From positions 124,001-188,000 of the forward strand of contig JAGFNW010000004.1 in assembly GCA_017592665.1 (NCBI GenBank): a stretch of DNA of 64,000 nucleotides, read 5' to 3'. Made by a program: the position numbers and the translations under genes. The notes beneath the pieces were generated by a model. That model was not told the origin of the DNA. It saw only the letters and a list, made by a program, of their open reading frames with translations, and made no database searches. The DNA comes from Streptosporangiaceae bacterium NEAU-GS5. GTDB taxonomy: Bacteria > Actinomycetota > Actinomycetes > Streptosporangiales > Streptosporangiaceae. Shown here one piece after another: positions 35,443 to 44,635 of this stretch; within the stretch, counting starts at the first letter, position 1, and every line of letters starts with the position of its first letter.

Positions 35443-36609
35443 TCATACCCGGAAGTGATCCCAGCCCTCTGAGGCCTCTTCGCGTCCCATGACCTGCACG
35501 CCGTCACCCTCCGTCGTGTAACCGATTACCTGCCATGGATGCGACAGCCGTACATCAGGAGGGAAGGTCGCGGCGAGCGCGTGGTCTTCACCGCCGCTCA
35601 GGACCCAGTCGAGGACGTCCGCGCCGAGCGCGGCAGCCGCCTGGACCAACGTGTCGGGCACGGGCACCTTCGCGGGGTCCACCACGACCCGTAGCCGGCT
35701 CGCGGCGGCCAGGTGGCCGAGGTCCTGGACGAGGCCATCGCTGACGTCCAGCATCGCGGTCGCTCCAAGCATGGCGGCTCGCGGTCCTTCGGCGTATGGA
35801 GGACGTGGCCGCCGATGCGCCTCGACCATGGCCTCTGCAAAGGGTGCGAAAGAGTCGGCAGGCTTCTCGGACTGGGGTAGGGCTGGTGCCGGCGCGGCTC
35901 CAGCGGTCCCAGCGGCCTCACCGGCGCCGTCGAAGGCGGAGCTGGCGGAGGTGGCGGAGGTGGAGCCGGCGGCGGACGTGGCGGAGCCGGTGGAGGCGGA
36001 GTCGGAGTCGGGGGCGGAGGTGGAGGGGGCGGAGGCAGGGGCGGAGGGGGCGGAGGTGGCGTGCAGGATGGCGAGGCCGGCGGCGGCCCAGCCGAGGCGG
36101 CCGGCTATGGCTACGACGTCGCCCACGCGGGCGCCTGAGCGGGTCACGGGCGGGCGGCCCTCGAGGTCGCCGATGGCGGTCACGCCCAGCACTATCTGCT
36201 CTGACCTGGTGATATCACCCCCGGCCAGGCTGGCGCCCACCTCGGCGCATTCGTCGCGCAGGCCGTCGGTGAGGGCGTCGAGCCACTCGATGGAGGTGTC
36301 TGCGGGCATGCCGAGGCCCACGAACAGACCTGTGGGTCTGGCCCCCATGGCCACGACATCGGAAAGATTCTGTGCTGCGGCTTTTCGGCCTATGTCATAC
36401 CCACTGGACCAATCACGGCGGAAATGCATACGCTCAATCAGAAGATCGGTAGTCACCACTACCCGCCCATCCGGGGCGCCCAGCACGGCGGCGTCGTCGC
36501 CAGGACCGAGCAAGACCGAGGCTCCTTGCGGCAACCGCCGGGAAATCCGCTTAATGACCCCGAATTCACCTAGATCTCCGACTGTGATGTCACACCTCCT
36601 GTGCTTCAA
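35443..36609 (-). CDS. thiL: Thiamine-monophosphate kinase with a low-complexity insert
   Basis: Phosphorylates thiamine phosphate to the active pyrophosphate. Core motifs: VGDLGEFGVIKRI, LLGPGDDAAVL, TTDLLIERMHF, AAAQNLSDVVAMGARP, LAGGDITRS, and LDVSDGLVQDLGHL with SGGEDHALAATF. Between the halves, about residues 184-256, sits a roughly 70-residue Ser/Ala/Thr/Pro insert absent from typical ThiL. The only standard upstream start is TTG 36609, but it has no ribosome site; a perfect AGGAGG (36600-36595) lies inside that extension, 6 nt before an ATC codon (36588) where ATG would give the family-like MTVGDLGEFG. The true start is therefore probably 36588. Confidence 0.93.
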   Translation of the reverse strand: MKHRRCDITVGDLGEFGVIKRISRRLPQGASVLLGPGDDAAVLGAPDGRVVVTTDLLIERMHFRRDWSSGYDIGRKAAAQNLSDVVAMGARPTGLFVGLGMPADTSIEWLDALTDGLRDECAEVGASLAGGDITRSEQIVLGVTAIGDLEGRPPVTRSGARVGDVVAIAGRLGWAAAGLAILHATSAPSAPASAPSTSAPDSDSASTGSATSAAGSTSATSASSAFDGAGEAAGTAGAAPAPALPQSEKPADSFAPFAEAMVEAHRRPRPPYAEGPRAAMLGATAMLDVSDGLVQDLGHLAAASRLRVVVDPAKVPVPDTLVQAAAALGADVLDWVLSGGEDHALAATFPPDVRLSHPWQVIGYTTEGDGVQVMGREEASEGWDHFRV

Positions 36610-36645
36610 GGTACGGTTACTGATCTATCCAGGCTGGAGGACGCG

Positions 36646-36879
36646 ATGGTGCAGGCCTACATCCTTATCCAGACCGAGGTCGGCAGGGCGGCCACGGTGG
36701 CGCGGGAGATCTCCGCGATCGCCGGGGTCACTCAGGCAGAGGACGTGACCGGTCCCTATGACGTGATCGTCCGAGCCGAAGCGCACAACGTCGACGAACT
36801 GGGCAAGCTGGTCGTGGCCCAGATTCAGGCCGTAGAGGGCATCACCCGCACATTGACGTGTCCCATAGTCCATATCTGA
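36646..36879 (+). CDS. Stand-alone Lrp/AsnC ligand-binding (RAM) domain protein
   Basis: 77 aa: only the C-terminal effector and oligomerisation domain of Lrp/AsnC regulators (MVQAYILIQTEVGRAA, then GVTQAEDVTGPYDVIVRAEA), without a DNA-binding helix-turn-helix. Such one-domain proteins can bind amino acids or modulate full-length Lrp proteins. ATG 36646 has a GGAGG site 7 nt upstream. It is divergent from thiL and its stop overlaps the DUF3515 start (TGATG), so it is coupled to that gene. Confidence 0.88.
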   Translation: MVQAYILIQTEVGRAATVAREISAIAGVTQAEDVTGPYDVIVRAEAHNVDELGKLVVAQIQAVEGITRTLTCPIVHI

Positions 36880-37286
36880 TGCGATCCCGCTGGGCGCTCC
36901 CCCTTGTCCTGATGGCTTCCGCGTGCTCGGGCACCGTGCGGGTCGACCCGCCGACGCCGAGCCCGGAGGCGGCCGCCGCGTGCGAGCGGCTCGCGGCGGC
37001 GCTGCCCACGACGCTCGACGGCGCGGCCCGGGAGCCGTCCGAGCCCGCCTCGCCGTACGTGGCGGTCTGGGGAGGGATCGCGCTGCGCTGCGGCGTGCCG
37101 CGCCCGGTCTCGATGTCGCCGACCGACCAGGTGTCGGACGTCAACGGCGTCGGCTGGTATCCCGATCCCAAGCGACCGGCCCTGTTCACCGCGATCGACC
37201 TCGACGCGTACGTCGAGGTGACGGTGCCCGGCGACCACCCGGCCGGCGGCGTCCTCGTCCAGCTCGCCGACCCGATCAAGAAGACG

Positions 37287-37304
<18 letters not shown>
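36879..37304 (+). CDS. DUF3515 lipoprotein
   Basis: 141 aa. MRSRWALPLVLMASAC is a lipoprotein-type signal (Cys at 16). The mature part has CGVPRPVSM and a VNGVGWYPDP segment typical of the actinobacterial DUF3515 family, whose role is unknown. Starts at ATG 36879, overlapping the preceding stop by one base. Its 3' end overlaps ddl by 18 bp, tail to tail. The Lrp-DUF3515-ddl neighbourhood also occurs in Streptomyces (from memory). Confidence 0.85.
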
Positions 37305-38378
<1,074 letters not shown>

Positions 38379-38398
38379 GACGCCCGAATCTACCCGTC

Positions 38399-39625
38399 TT
38401 AGCCTCGAGTCTGATTCACCGTACGCAACGCGTCGAGTGCCTGCGTGACGTCGCGGATCAGGTCTTCGGCGTCCTCGAGCCCGATGGAGAACCGTACGGC
38501 CCCCGCGTCGACCCCCGACAGTGCCTCATCCGAACGCCGCAATGAGGCGATGTGGGTGACTTTGGTGTGCGTGCCACCCGACGACGTGGCGAGCGTGGAA
38601 AGGCGCACGCCGTCGGCAAGCCGCACGCCCGCCTCATAGCCACCGTGGGGCGTGATCGTCACGCACGCGCCGAAGCGGGTGCCCTCCGGGCCGGAGTCGA
38701 ACAGGTGACGAGCCAGCTGATGGCTCGGGTGGGTGGTCAGGCCCGGATAGTCGACCCGGCGTACGGCGGGATGCTTGGCCACGGCCGCGGCGAACACCAT
38801 CGCGGTCGAGCACATCCGCCGGACCCGCAGTGGCAGCGTCTCGAGCCCGCGCCGGAGCAGGAACGCCTCGTCCGGGGAGAGCGACCCGCCGGTGTCGACC
38901 CGCGCCGAGCGGACCTGCCCGATCAGGTCGGGGCGGCCGACCACGACGCCGCCGGTGCAGTCGTCGTGGCCGCCGATGTATTTGGTCGCCGAGTGGACGA
39001 CCAGGTCGGCGCCGTGCTCCAGGGGCCGGCACAGCACGGGCGTGGCGAACGTGGAGTCGACGACCAGCAGCGCGCCCGCGTCCCGCGCGATCCGGTAGAG
39101 CCCGCGGATGTCGGCCACGGCCATCGTCGGATTGGCGATGGTCTCGGCGTAGATGATCCGGGTGTTGCTGCGGACGGCCGCGTGCACCCGGCGCACGTCC
39201 GAGTAGTCGACGAAGTCGGCGGCCACGCCGAAGCGCGTAAGGACGTTGGCGAGCAGGGAGTAGACGCCGCCGCCCACGGGGGCCGGGGCGACCACGTGCG
39301 CGCCCGAACGCAGGAACGCCAGGAACACCCCGGTGATCGCGGCCTGGCCCGACCCGAAGGCCTGCCCGGCGACGTCCTTGGGCGCCGCGGCGCCTTCGAG
39401 CGCGGCCACGGCGTCGGCGAACGCGGCGACCGTCGGATTGTCGATGCGGCTGTAGGCGAACCCGGACGCGCGGTCGGCCAGCAGGTCGGACTGCTCGGCC
39501 GAGCTCTCGAACTGCCAGGCCGCGGTGCGCCAGACGGGCAGGCCCATCGGCGTCTGCTGCGGAGTGGCCGGTGAGGGCAGATGAACCGCCCGCGAGTTCT
39601 CCCCCAGAGTCTTCCTCTTCACCAT
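38399..39625 (-). CDS. Cystathionine gamma-lyase-family PLP enzyme
   Basis: 408 aa, Cys/Met-metabolism PLP family (cystathionine gamma-synthase/lyase, methionine gamma-lyase). PLP lysine in VVHSATKYIGGHDD; GSGQAAITGVFLAFLRSGAH upstream; DSTFATPVLCRPLEHGADL provides the cofactor Asp; the C-terminal RFSIGLEDAEDLIRD is typical. Which reaction it performs cannot be fixed from sequence; a lyase role in transsulfuration is likely. ATG 39625 has a GGAGAG ribosome site and overlaps gpsA by 7 bp. Confidence 0.9.
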   Translation of the reverse strand: MVKRKTLGENSRAVHLPSPATPQQTPMGLPVWRTAAWQFESSAEQSDLLADRASGFAYSRIDNPTVAAFADAVAALEGAAAPKDVAGQAFGSGQAAITGVFLAFLRSGAHVVAPAPVGGGVYSLLANVLTRFGVAADFVDYSDVRRVHAAVRSNTRIIYAETIANPTMAVADIRGLYRIARDAGALLVVDSTFATPVLCRPLEHGADLVVHSATKYIGGHDDCTGGVVVGRPDLIGQVRSARVDTGGSLSPDEAFLLRRGLETLPLRVRRMCSTAMVFAAAVAKHPAVRRVDYPGLTTHPSHQLARHLFDSGPEGTRFGACVTITPHGGYEAGVRLADGVRLSTLATSSGGTHTKVTHIASLRRSDEALSGVDAGAVRFSIGLEDAEDLIRDVTQALDALRTVNQTRG

Positions 39626-40623
39626 CTCTCCGGTTTGGGGGTGCGGGACATGAGCAGCATGGCGGCCTCGCCGGGGCTCATGCCGTCGTGCACGACGCCC
39701 ACCACGACCTCGGTGATCGGCATCTCGACGTCGTGCTTCCTGGCAAGGTCGAGCACGGACTCGCAGGACTTGACCCCCTCGGCCGTCTGCTTGGTGGCGG
39801 CGACGACCTCCTCGAAGGTCATCCCGCGGCCGAGGTTCACGCCGAACGTGCGGTTGCGCGACAGCGGCGACGTGCACGTCGCCACCAGGTCGCCCATGCC
39901 GGCCAGACCGGCGAAGGTGTGCGGATCGGCGCCGAGCGCCGCCCCCAGCCGCGAGATCTCGGCGAGCCCGCGCGTCATCATGGTCGCCTGCAGGTTGTCG
40001 CCGAGGCCCATGCCGGCCGCGACGCCCACGGCCAGCGCGATCACGTTCTTGACGGCGCCGCCGAGCTCGACGCCGACCACGTCATTGTTGGTGTAGGTGC
40101 GGAACCACGGCAGGTGGCAGGCGTCCTGAATGCGCTCGGCCAGGTCGAGGTCGGCGCAGGCGACGACGGCCGCGGCCGGCTGGCGCTGGGCCAGCTCGGG
40201 CACCAGGTTGGGGCCGGAGACGACCGCGACCCGCTCAGGCGCAACCTCGGCCACTTCGCAGATGACCTCGCTCATCCGCTTGGTCGTGCCGAGCTCGACG
40301 CCCTTCATCAGACTCACCAGCGCCGCGTCCGGCGGCAGGTGCCGGCGCCACTCGACCAGGTTGCCGCGCAGCGTCTGCGACGGCACGGCCAGCGCCACGA
40401 TGTCGGCGCCGTCCATGGCGGCGGCCGGGTCGGTGGTCGCGCGGATGGTGTCCGGCAGCCGCAATCCGGGCAGATAGTCAGGGTTCTCGTGGGTCTTGTT
40501 GATCGTGTCGACGGCGTCCGCCCGACGGCCCCACAGCGTCACCTGGGTCCCGGCCTCGGCCAGGATCAGGGCGAACATGGTGCCCCACGATCCGCTGCCG
40601 AACACGGCCGCCTTACCGGTCAT
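39619..40623 (-). CDS. gpsA: Glycerol-3-phosphate dehydrogenase [NAD(P)+]
   Basis: Reduces dihydroxyacetone phosphate to sn-glycerol 3-phosphate, the phospholipid backbone. 334 aa. Rossmann motif VFGSGSWGTMFA, SLMKGVE, SGPNLVPELA, the catalytic Lys region GGAVKNVIALAVG, and GLAGMGDLVATCTSPLSRNR. ATG 40623 overlaps the plsC stop by 4 nt (ATGA), so the two successive phospholipid steps are translationally coupled. Confidence 0.97.
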   Translation of the reverse strand: MTGKAAVFGSGSWGTMFALILAEAGTQVTLWGRRADAVDTINKTHENPDYLPGLRLPDTIRATTDPAAAMDGADIVALAVPSQTLRGNLVEWRRHLPPDAALVSLMKGVELGTTKRMSEVICEVAEVAPERVAVVSGPNLVPELAQRQPAAAVVACADLDLAERIQDACHLPWFRTYTNNDVVGVELGGAVKNVIALAVGVAAGMGLGDNLQATMMTRGLAEISRLGAALGADPHTFAGLAGMGDLVATCTSPLSRNRTFGVNLGRGMTFEEVVAATKQTAEGVKSCESVLDLARKHDVEMPITEVVVGVVHDGMSPGEAAMLLMSRTPKPERW

Positions 40624-41333
40624 TGCGCGTTCTTCGGATCGTAGGGGGTGTCGGGCGCCTTCTCGTTGCGGATCTCGGCCAGCAACTCGGTGATGGCGGC
40701 CATGATGTCGGCCGTCGCCTCGCGGAGCACCGTGCCCCGCATGGGCAGGCCCTGATACTTCGACAGGTCGACCGCCGGGCCGGCCAGCACGTGGAAGGTC
40801 TTGCGCGGGAACAGCCGCGGCTTCTTCTCCCCGTACGGCAGCAACTCCTGGGCCCCCCAGTGAGCGATCGGGATCACCGGCACGCCGGTGGCCAGCGCCA
40901 GCCGGGCCGCGCCCGTCTTGCTGACCATGGGCCACAGCTCTGGGTCGCGGGTGACCGTGCCCTCGGGATAGAACAGGATGGCCGAGCCGTTGCGCAGCCG
41001 ATCCTCGGCCTCCTTGAGCGACTGGGTCGCCTCGGTGCTGCCCCGGTGGACGGGGATGGCCAGCAGGCTGCGCACGACACGCCCCAGGACCGGCACCTTG
41101 AAAATGCCGGACTTGGCGAGGATCACCGGCCATCGGCCGGTGTTGTACAGATAGTGCGACAGCAGGACCGGATCGGTCCACGACAGGTGGTTGGCGGCGA
41201 TGATCACCCCGCCCGTGCGCGGCACCTGGTCGCCGCCCCGCCAATCCCGCTTGACCAGCAACCGGGACAACGGCTTCACGATCACGACGGCCAGCGCTTC
41301 CCAGAAACGGGACGGACGCGCAGGACGAGACAT
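40620..41333 (-). CDS. plsC: 1-acyl-sn-glycerol-3-phosphate acyltransferase
   Basis: Membrane acyltransferase forming phosphatidic acid. 237 aa. The catalytic HX4D is NHLSWTD (about 54-60), followed by RGSTEATQSLKEA, the FYPEGTVTRD block and VPVIPIAHWG. One N-terminal hydrophobic segment. ATG 41333 has a GGAGGGT ribosome site. First gene of the plsC-gpsA-CGL-ddl operon and divergent from cofC; in actinobacteria cofC commonly neighbours these genes. Confidence 0.95.
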   Translation of the reverse strand: MSRPARPSRFWEALAVVIVKPLSRLLVKRDWRGGDQVPRTGGVIIAANHLSWTDPVLLSHYLYNTGRWPVILAKSGIFKVPVLGRVVRSLLAIPVHRGSTEATQSLKEAEDRLRNGSAILFYPEGTVTRDPELWPMVSKTGAARLALATGVPVIPIAHWGAQELLPYGEKKPRLFPRKTFHVLAGPAVDLSKYQGLPMRGTVLREATADIMAAITELLAEIRNEKAPDTPYDPKNAQ

Positions 41334-41408
41334 CAACCCTCCAAGTGAGCGACCCGCTTCATCCTCCCGGTTCGCCGGGTGCGATGTCGAGGCGAGATGC
41401 TTAAGGGT

Positions 41409-42041
41409 ATGCAGGCTGCCCAGTGGTCCATCGTCGTCCCGGTGAAGGTGTTGCTCAAGGCGAAGACGAGACTTGCGGGTGCGGCGGGGCCGCACCGGTC
41501 GGATCTGGCCGTGGCCGTCGCCGCCGACACGGTCGCCGCGGCGCTGGCCTGCCCGCTTGTGGCCCGCGTCGTCGTGGTGACCGCGGATCCGGTGCCCGCG
41601 CGGGTGCTCGGCGATCTCGGCGCCGTCGTGGTCGACGACCCGCTCCAAGGGCTCAACGCCGCGCTCAGGAGGGGCGCCGCCGAGGCCGTACGGCTCGCGC
41701 CCGGCGATCCCGTCGGAGCCCTGCAGGCCGACCTCCCCGCGCTCCGCCCCGCCGAGCTGGCCGAAGCCCTTGCCGCCGCCGCCGAGTTCGACCAGGCCTT
41801 CGTCCCCGACGCCGCCGACGTGGGCACCACCTTCTATGGCGTACGCCCAGGGGTGGCCTTCCAGCCGCGATTCGGCGGCGAGTCGAGGGCCCGTCACCTG
41901 GCGGGCGGCGCGAAGGAGCTCGACCTGCCGGGCATCGCCTCGGTCCGCCGCGACGTCGACACGGTCGAAGACCTCAGACAAGCGCTCCACCTCGGCGCCG
42001 GGATCCGGACCGCCGAGGTGGCCACGCTGATGAACCTGTGA
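41409..42041 (+). CDS. cofC: 2-phospho-L-lactate/PEP guanylyltransferase CofC
   Basis: Nucleotidyltransferase-like enzyme of coenzyme F420 synthesis that activates 2-phospholactate or phosphoenolpyruvate with GTP. 210 aa. SIVVPVKVLLKAKTRL at the start (GTP-binding and the K..KTRL motif), GPHRSDLAVAVAADT, VTADPVPARVLGDLGA, PLQGLNAAL, LQADLPAL with the metal Asp, and FGGESRARHLAGGA near the C-terminus. ATG 41409 is preferred (MQAAQWSIVV); ATGs 12 and more bp upstream are possible. The 3' end meets the MFS gene's stop tail to tail. Confidence 0.93.
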   Translation: MQAAQWSIVVPVKVLLKAKTRLAGAAGPHRSDLAVAVAADTVAAALACPLVARVVVVTADPVPARVLGDLGAVVVDDPLQGLNAALRRGAAEAVRLAPGDPVGALQADLPALRPAELAEALAAAAEFDQAFVPDAADVGTTFYGVRPGVAFQPRFGGESRARHLAGGAKELDLPGIASVRRDVDTVEDLRQALHLGAGIRTAEVATLMNL

Positions 42042-43727
42042 TCAGTGCGCGGGCGCGTCCTCCTCACGGGCGTACTTGGGGAGCAGGAAGCCCGCGACGA
42101 AGGTGAGCAGCAGCATTCCGATGACGACCCAGAGGACGTTCTTCATGGCGAGGCTGAAGCCGCTCTTGAAGGCCGTCTCGCCCGAGCCCGCCAGCGCCGC
42201 GCCGACGGCCTGCGGGTTGGGGGTGGCGCCGACCTCGCGTTCCAGGGCCGTGCAGGAGGCGGGGGCGACCATGACGTCCTTGGCGACGGCACGGTCGTGG
42301 CCGCACGCTCGCACGCCCTCGACCAGCCGATCCTGCTGCGCGCCGGTCACCTGAACGGCGGCCAGCTCCGCGCGGAGCTTCGGCGCCGCGTCGGACGCTC
42401 CGGTGGTGACGCCGCTGCCGAGCATCCCGAAGAAGAGGGTGCCGAGCAGGGCGACGCCGAACGCGTTGCCCAGCTGCTGGGTGGCGGTCAGCGCGCCGGA
42501 GGCCGAGCCGGTCTCGTGCGACTCGACGCCCGCCAGGACGATGTCGAAGAACGGGCCCATGAGCAGGCCCATCCCGATGCCGGTGACGATCAGGGCGGGG
42601 GCCAGCTGCCAGGGCGTGACGCCGATCCCGGCGATGTTGAGCGTGATCAGGACGCCGCCGACGCCGGCCGCCATGAGCAGCGCGCCGCCGTGCAGGACCT
42701 TGCGGCCGAACCGCTTGAGCGCCTGCATGATGCCCATCCCGACGATCATGCCGGCCGACCACGGCACGCCGGCGAGACCGGCCTTGATCGCCGAGTAGCC
42801 CAGGCCGACCTGCGTGTAGACGTTGAAGACCAGCATGAACCCGGCCATCCCGGAGAAGAACACGACGCCTACGATGAGGCCGCCGGTGAAGGCCCGCTTG
42901 CGGAACAGGCTGGGCACGATCAGGGGGTCGCCCTTCTTGCGCGCCTCGTACCAGCCGAAGACGGCGAACACCACGACCGATGCGCCGAGCATCACGAACG
43001 ACCAGGCGGGCCAGTCGTTCTCCCGGCCCTGGACCAGCGGATAGATGATCAGCAGGGCGCCGGTCGAGGCCAGGATGACACCGGGGATGTCGAGTTTGAG
43101 CGGGTGCGGGGAGCGGATCTCCGGCAGGAACCGCAGCGCGCCGAGCAGCGCGGCGACGCCGAGCGGCAGGTTGATGATGAAGATCATGCGCCAGCCGGTG
43201 CCGAAGAAGTCGGCGTCGACCAGCCATCCCGCGAGGATGGGGCCGCCTACCGCGGAGAGCCCCATGACGGGCCCGAACAGGGCGAACGCGCTCTGCATCT
43301 CCTTGGGCGGGAAGATCTCCTTGATCATGCCGAGGCCCTGGGGAAGCATCACGGCCCCGAACAGGCCCTGGATCACCCGGGCGCCGATCAGCATCTCCGG
43401 CGACATGGCGACGGCGCAGAGCAGCGAGCCGATCGTGAAGCCGATGGCTCCGACGACGAACATCCGCTTCTTGCCGAAAATGTCGCCGAGCCGCCCGCCC
43501 GTGAGCAGGCCTCCGGTCATCGCCAGCGTGTAGGCCGCGGCGAGCCACTGGATGGTGCTGGCGCCGCCGCCGAGGTCGGCCCGCATGGACGGGGCGGCGA
43601 TGTTGGTCACCATGGCGTCGAGGAGGTCCATGACCTCGGCGGCGAGAATCACGAAGAGGGCGGCCCAGCGCCAGCGATAGGGCGCGGACTCCTCTACGGC
43701 TTCCGGGGTGGTGAGGGGGGTGGTCAT
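42042..43727 (-). CDS. DHA2-family MFS drug exporter (EmrB/QacA type)
   Basis: 561 aa with about 14 membrane helices. Motif A GGRLGDIFGKKRMF (loop 2-3), motif C-like GPILAGW, and the N-terminal LLDAMVTNIAAPSMRADLG with the acidic D of DHA2 proton-drug antiporters. A large extracytoplasmic loop with two Cys (about 435-510) precedes the last helix. ATG 43727 (MTTPLTTPEA) has a GGAG ribosome site; ATG 43751 is in frame but inside an operator-like palindrome. The divergent TetR regulator and palindromes over this promoter point to drug-induced expression. Confidence 0.92.
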   Translation of the reverse strand: MTTPLTTPEAVEESAPYRWRWAALFVILAAEVMDLLDAMVTNIAAPSMRADLGGGASTIQWLAAAYTLAMTGGLLTGGRLGDIFGKKRMFVVGAIGFTIGSLLCAVAMSPEMLIGARVIQGLFGAVMLPQGLGMIKEIFPPKEMQSAFALFGPVMGLSAVGGPILAGWLVDADFFGTGWRMIFIINLPLGVAALLGALRFLPEIRSPHPLKLDIPGVILASTGALLIIYPLVQGRENDWPAWSFVMLGASVVVFAVFGWYEARKKGDPLIVPSLFRKRAFTGGLIVGVVFFSGMAGFMLVFNVYTQVGLGYSAIKAGLAGVPWSAGMIVGMGIMQALKRFGRKVLHGGALLMAAGVGGVLITLNIAGIGVTPWQLAPALIVTGIGMGLLMGPFFDIVLAGVESHETGSASGALTATQQLGNAFGVALLGTLFFGMLGSGVTTGASDAAPKLRAELAAVQVTGAQQDRLVEGVRACGHDRAVAKDVMVAPASCTALEREVGATPNPQAVGAALAGSGETAFKSGFSLAMKNVLWVVIGMLLLTFVAGFLLPKYAREEDAPAH

Positions 43728-43738
43728 CTCGATCTCCT

Positions 43739-43788
43739 GAACACTGTTCATTCTTAGATGAGCACTGTTCTAACACAGAACGGCGTTC
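43739..43788 (-). promoter_or_regulatory. Three operator-like palindromes over the exporter promoter
   Basis: GAACACTGTTC (43739-43749, perfect palindrome), GAGCACTGTTC (43760-43770) and GAACGGCGTTC (43778-43788, perfect) follow one another at 18-21 bp. On the minus strand a TTGTCG at 43796-43791 and TTAGAA near 43773-43768 could be the -35/-10, so bound regulator would block the polymerase. These are the best candidate sites for the divergent TetR protein. Confidence 0.6.
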
Positions 43789-43812
43789 ATCGACAAGTGC
43801 AGTGTTCATCAC

Positions 43813-43849
43813 GATATATCTCTTCTTTGCCAGGCACAAGATATATCTC
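43813..43849. repeat. Two direct GATATATCTC repeats in the TetR/exporter gap
   Basis: GATATATCTC occurs at 43813-43822 and 43840-43849, 27 bp apart; each contains the palindrome GATATATC. They are conspicuously AT-rich for this genome and lie between the exporter operators and the TetR start. Confidence 0.7.
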
Positions 43850-43874
43850 GTATGAGAGCGGTGTTCGCACTTCT

Positions 43875-43885
43875 GAGCAATGTTC
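43875..43885 (+). promoter_or_regulatory. Operator-like site before the TetR gene
   Basis: GAGCAATGTTC matches the exporter-side motif (GARCNNTGTTC) and stands 6 bp before the TetR start codon, where it could give autorepression. Confidence 0.45.
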
Positions 43886-43891
43886 ACTACC

Positions 43892-44635
43892 ATGACGGGC
43901 GTGAGTGAGCAGGACGTGCCGGTCCCGCCCTGGGAGCGGCCCCGCAAGCGTCCGGCCCCCGCGCGCGTGCCCCTGAACAGGGAGCGGATCGTTGACGCCG
44001 CCTATGAAGTGCTCGACCGCGAGGGCCTCGACCGATTCAGCATGCGCATGGTCGCGGCCGAGCTGGGCGTCGCGGTCTCCGCGCTCTACGTCCACGTCGC
44101 CAACAAGGACGAGCTGCTCGAGCTGATGTATCAGCGGCTGTTCGAGCAGGTCGAGCTGCCCGAGCTCGACCCGCCGCGGTGGCGGGAGCAGCTCAAGGAA
44201 TACGCCAGGGCCTCGCGGGCCCGGCTGAGCGCCCACCGAGACCTGGCCCGCATCTCGATGATGCACGTGCCGTTCAGCGGCGACGTGCTGGGCTTCATCG
44301 ACAAGGGCCTCGGCGCGTTCCGCGCCATCGGGCTTCCCGACGAGGTGGCCGCGTTCGTCGGCGACCTCGTCTCCTCGTACGTGGAGAACTCCGTCCTGGA
44401 GGAGAGCCTCTGGAAGGAGCGGAACAAGATCGAAAGCCGGGACGCCTGGCGGGTCCAGCGGCAGCAGTTCCTCGACTACTTCGAGTCGCTGCCGGCCGAC
44501 CGCTTTCCCAACCTCGTCGAGCTGTCCCACTTCATGCTGAACGAGGATGAGAACCACCGCTTCGAGCTCGGCCTGGAGATCATCGTTCGCGGCCTGTCCT
44601 CCTACCTCAGCGAAGGCGCCGGACCGACCGACTGA
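43892..44635 (+). CDS. TetR-family repressor (TetR_C_1 type)
   Basis: 247 aa. After a Pro/Arg-rich N-terminus, the helix-turn-helix RIVDAAYEVLDREGLDRFSM...LGVAVSALYVHVANKDEL lies at about 30-80. The C-terminal ligand domain (about 95-240) resembles the TetR/TetR_C_1 group, with LGLEIIVRGLS at the end. Divergent from a DHA2 exporter, so it most likely represses the exporter until a drug binds. ATG 43892 is chosen; ATG 43880 falls in the operator-like site and GTG 43901 is possible. No clear ribosome site. It overlaps the next gene by 29 bp, tail to tail. Confidence 0.88.
   Translation: MTGVSEQDVPVPPWERPRKRPAPARVPLNRERIVDAAYEVLDREGLDRFSMRMVAAELGVAVSALYVHVANKDELLELMYQRLFEQVELPELDPPRWREQLKEYARASRARLSAHRDLARISMMHVPFSGDVLGFIDKGLGAFRAIGLPDEVAAFVGDLVSSYVENSVLEESLWKERNKIESRDAWRVQRQQFLDYFESLPADRFPNLVELSHFMLNEDENHRFELGLEIIVRGLSSYLSEGAGPTD

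Noticed and set aside
41334-41990. N-terminal extension of plsC to 41990
   Set aside because: It is antisense to cofC; ATG 41333 has a strong ribosome site and the family N-terminus.
42045-43757. 570-codon frame antisense to the DHA2 exporter
   Set aside because: Shadow of the exporter; the product is His/Asp/Arg-rich without hydrophobic pattern.
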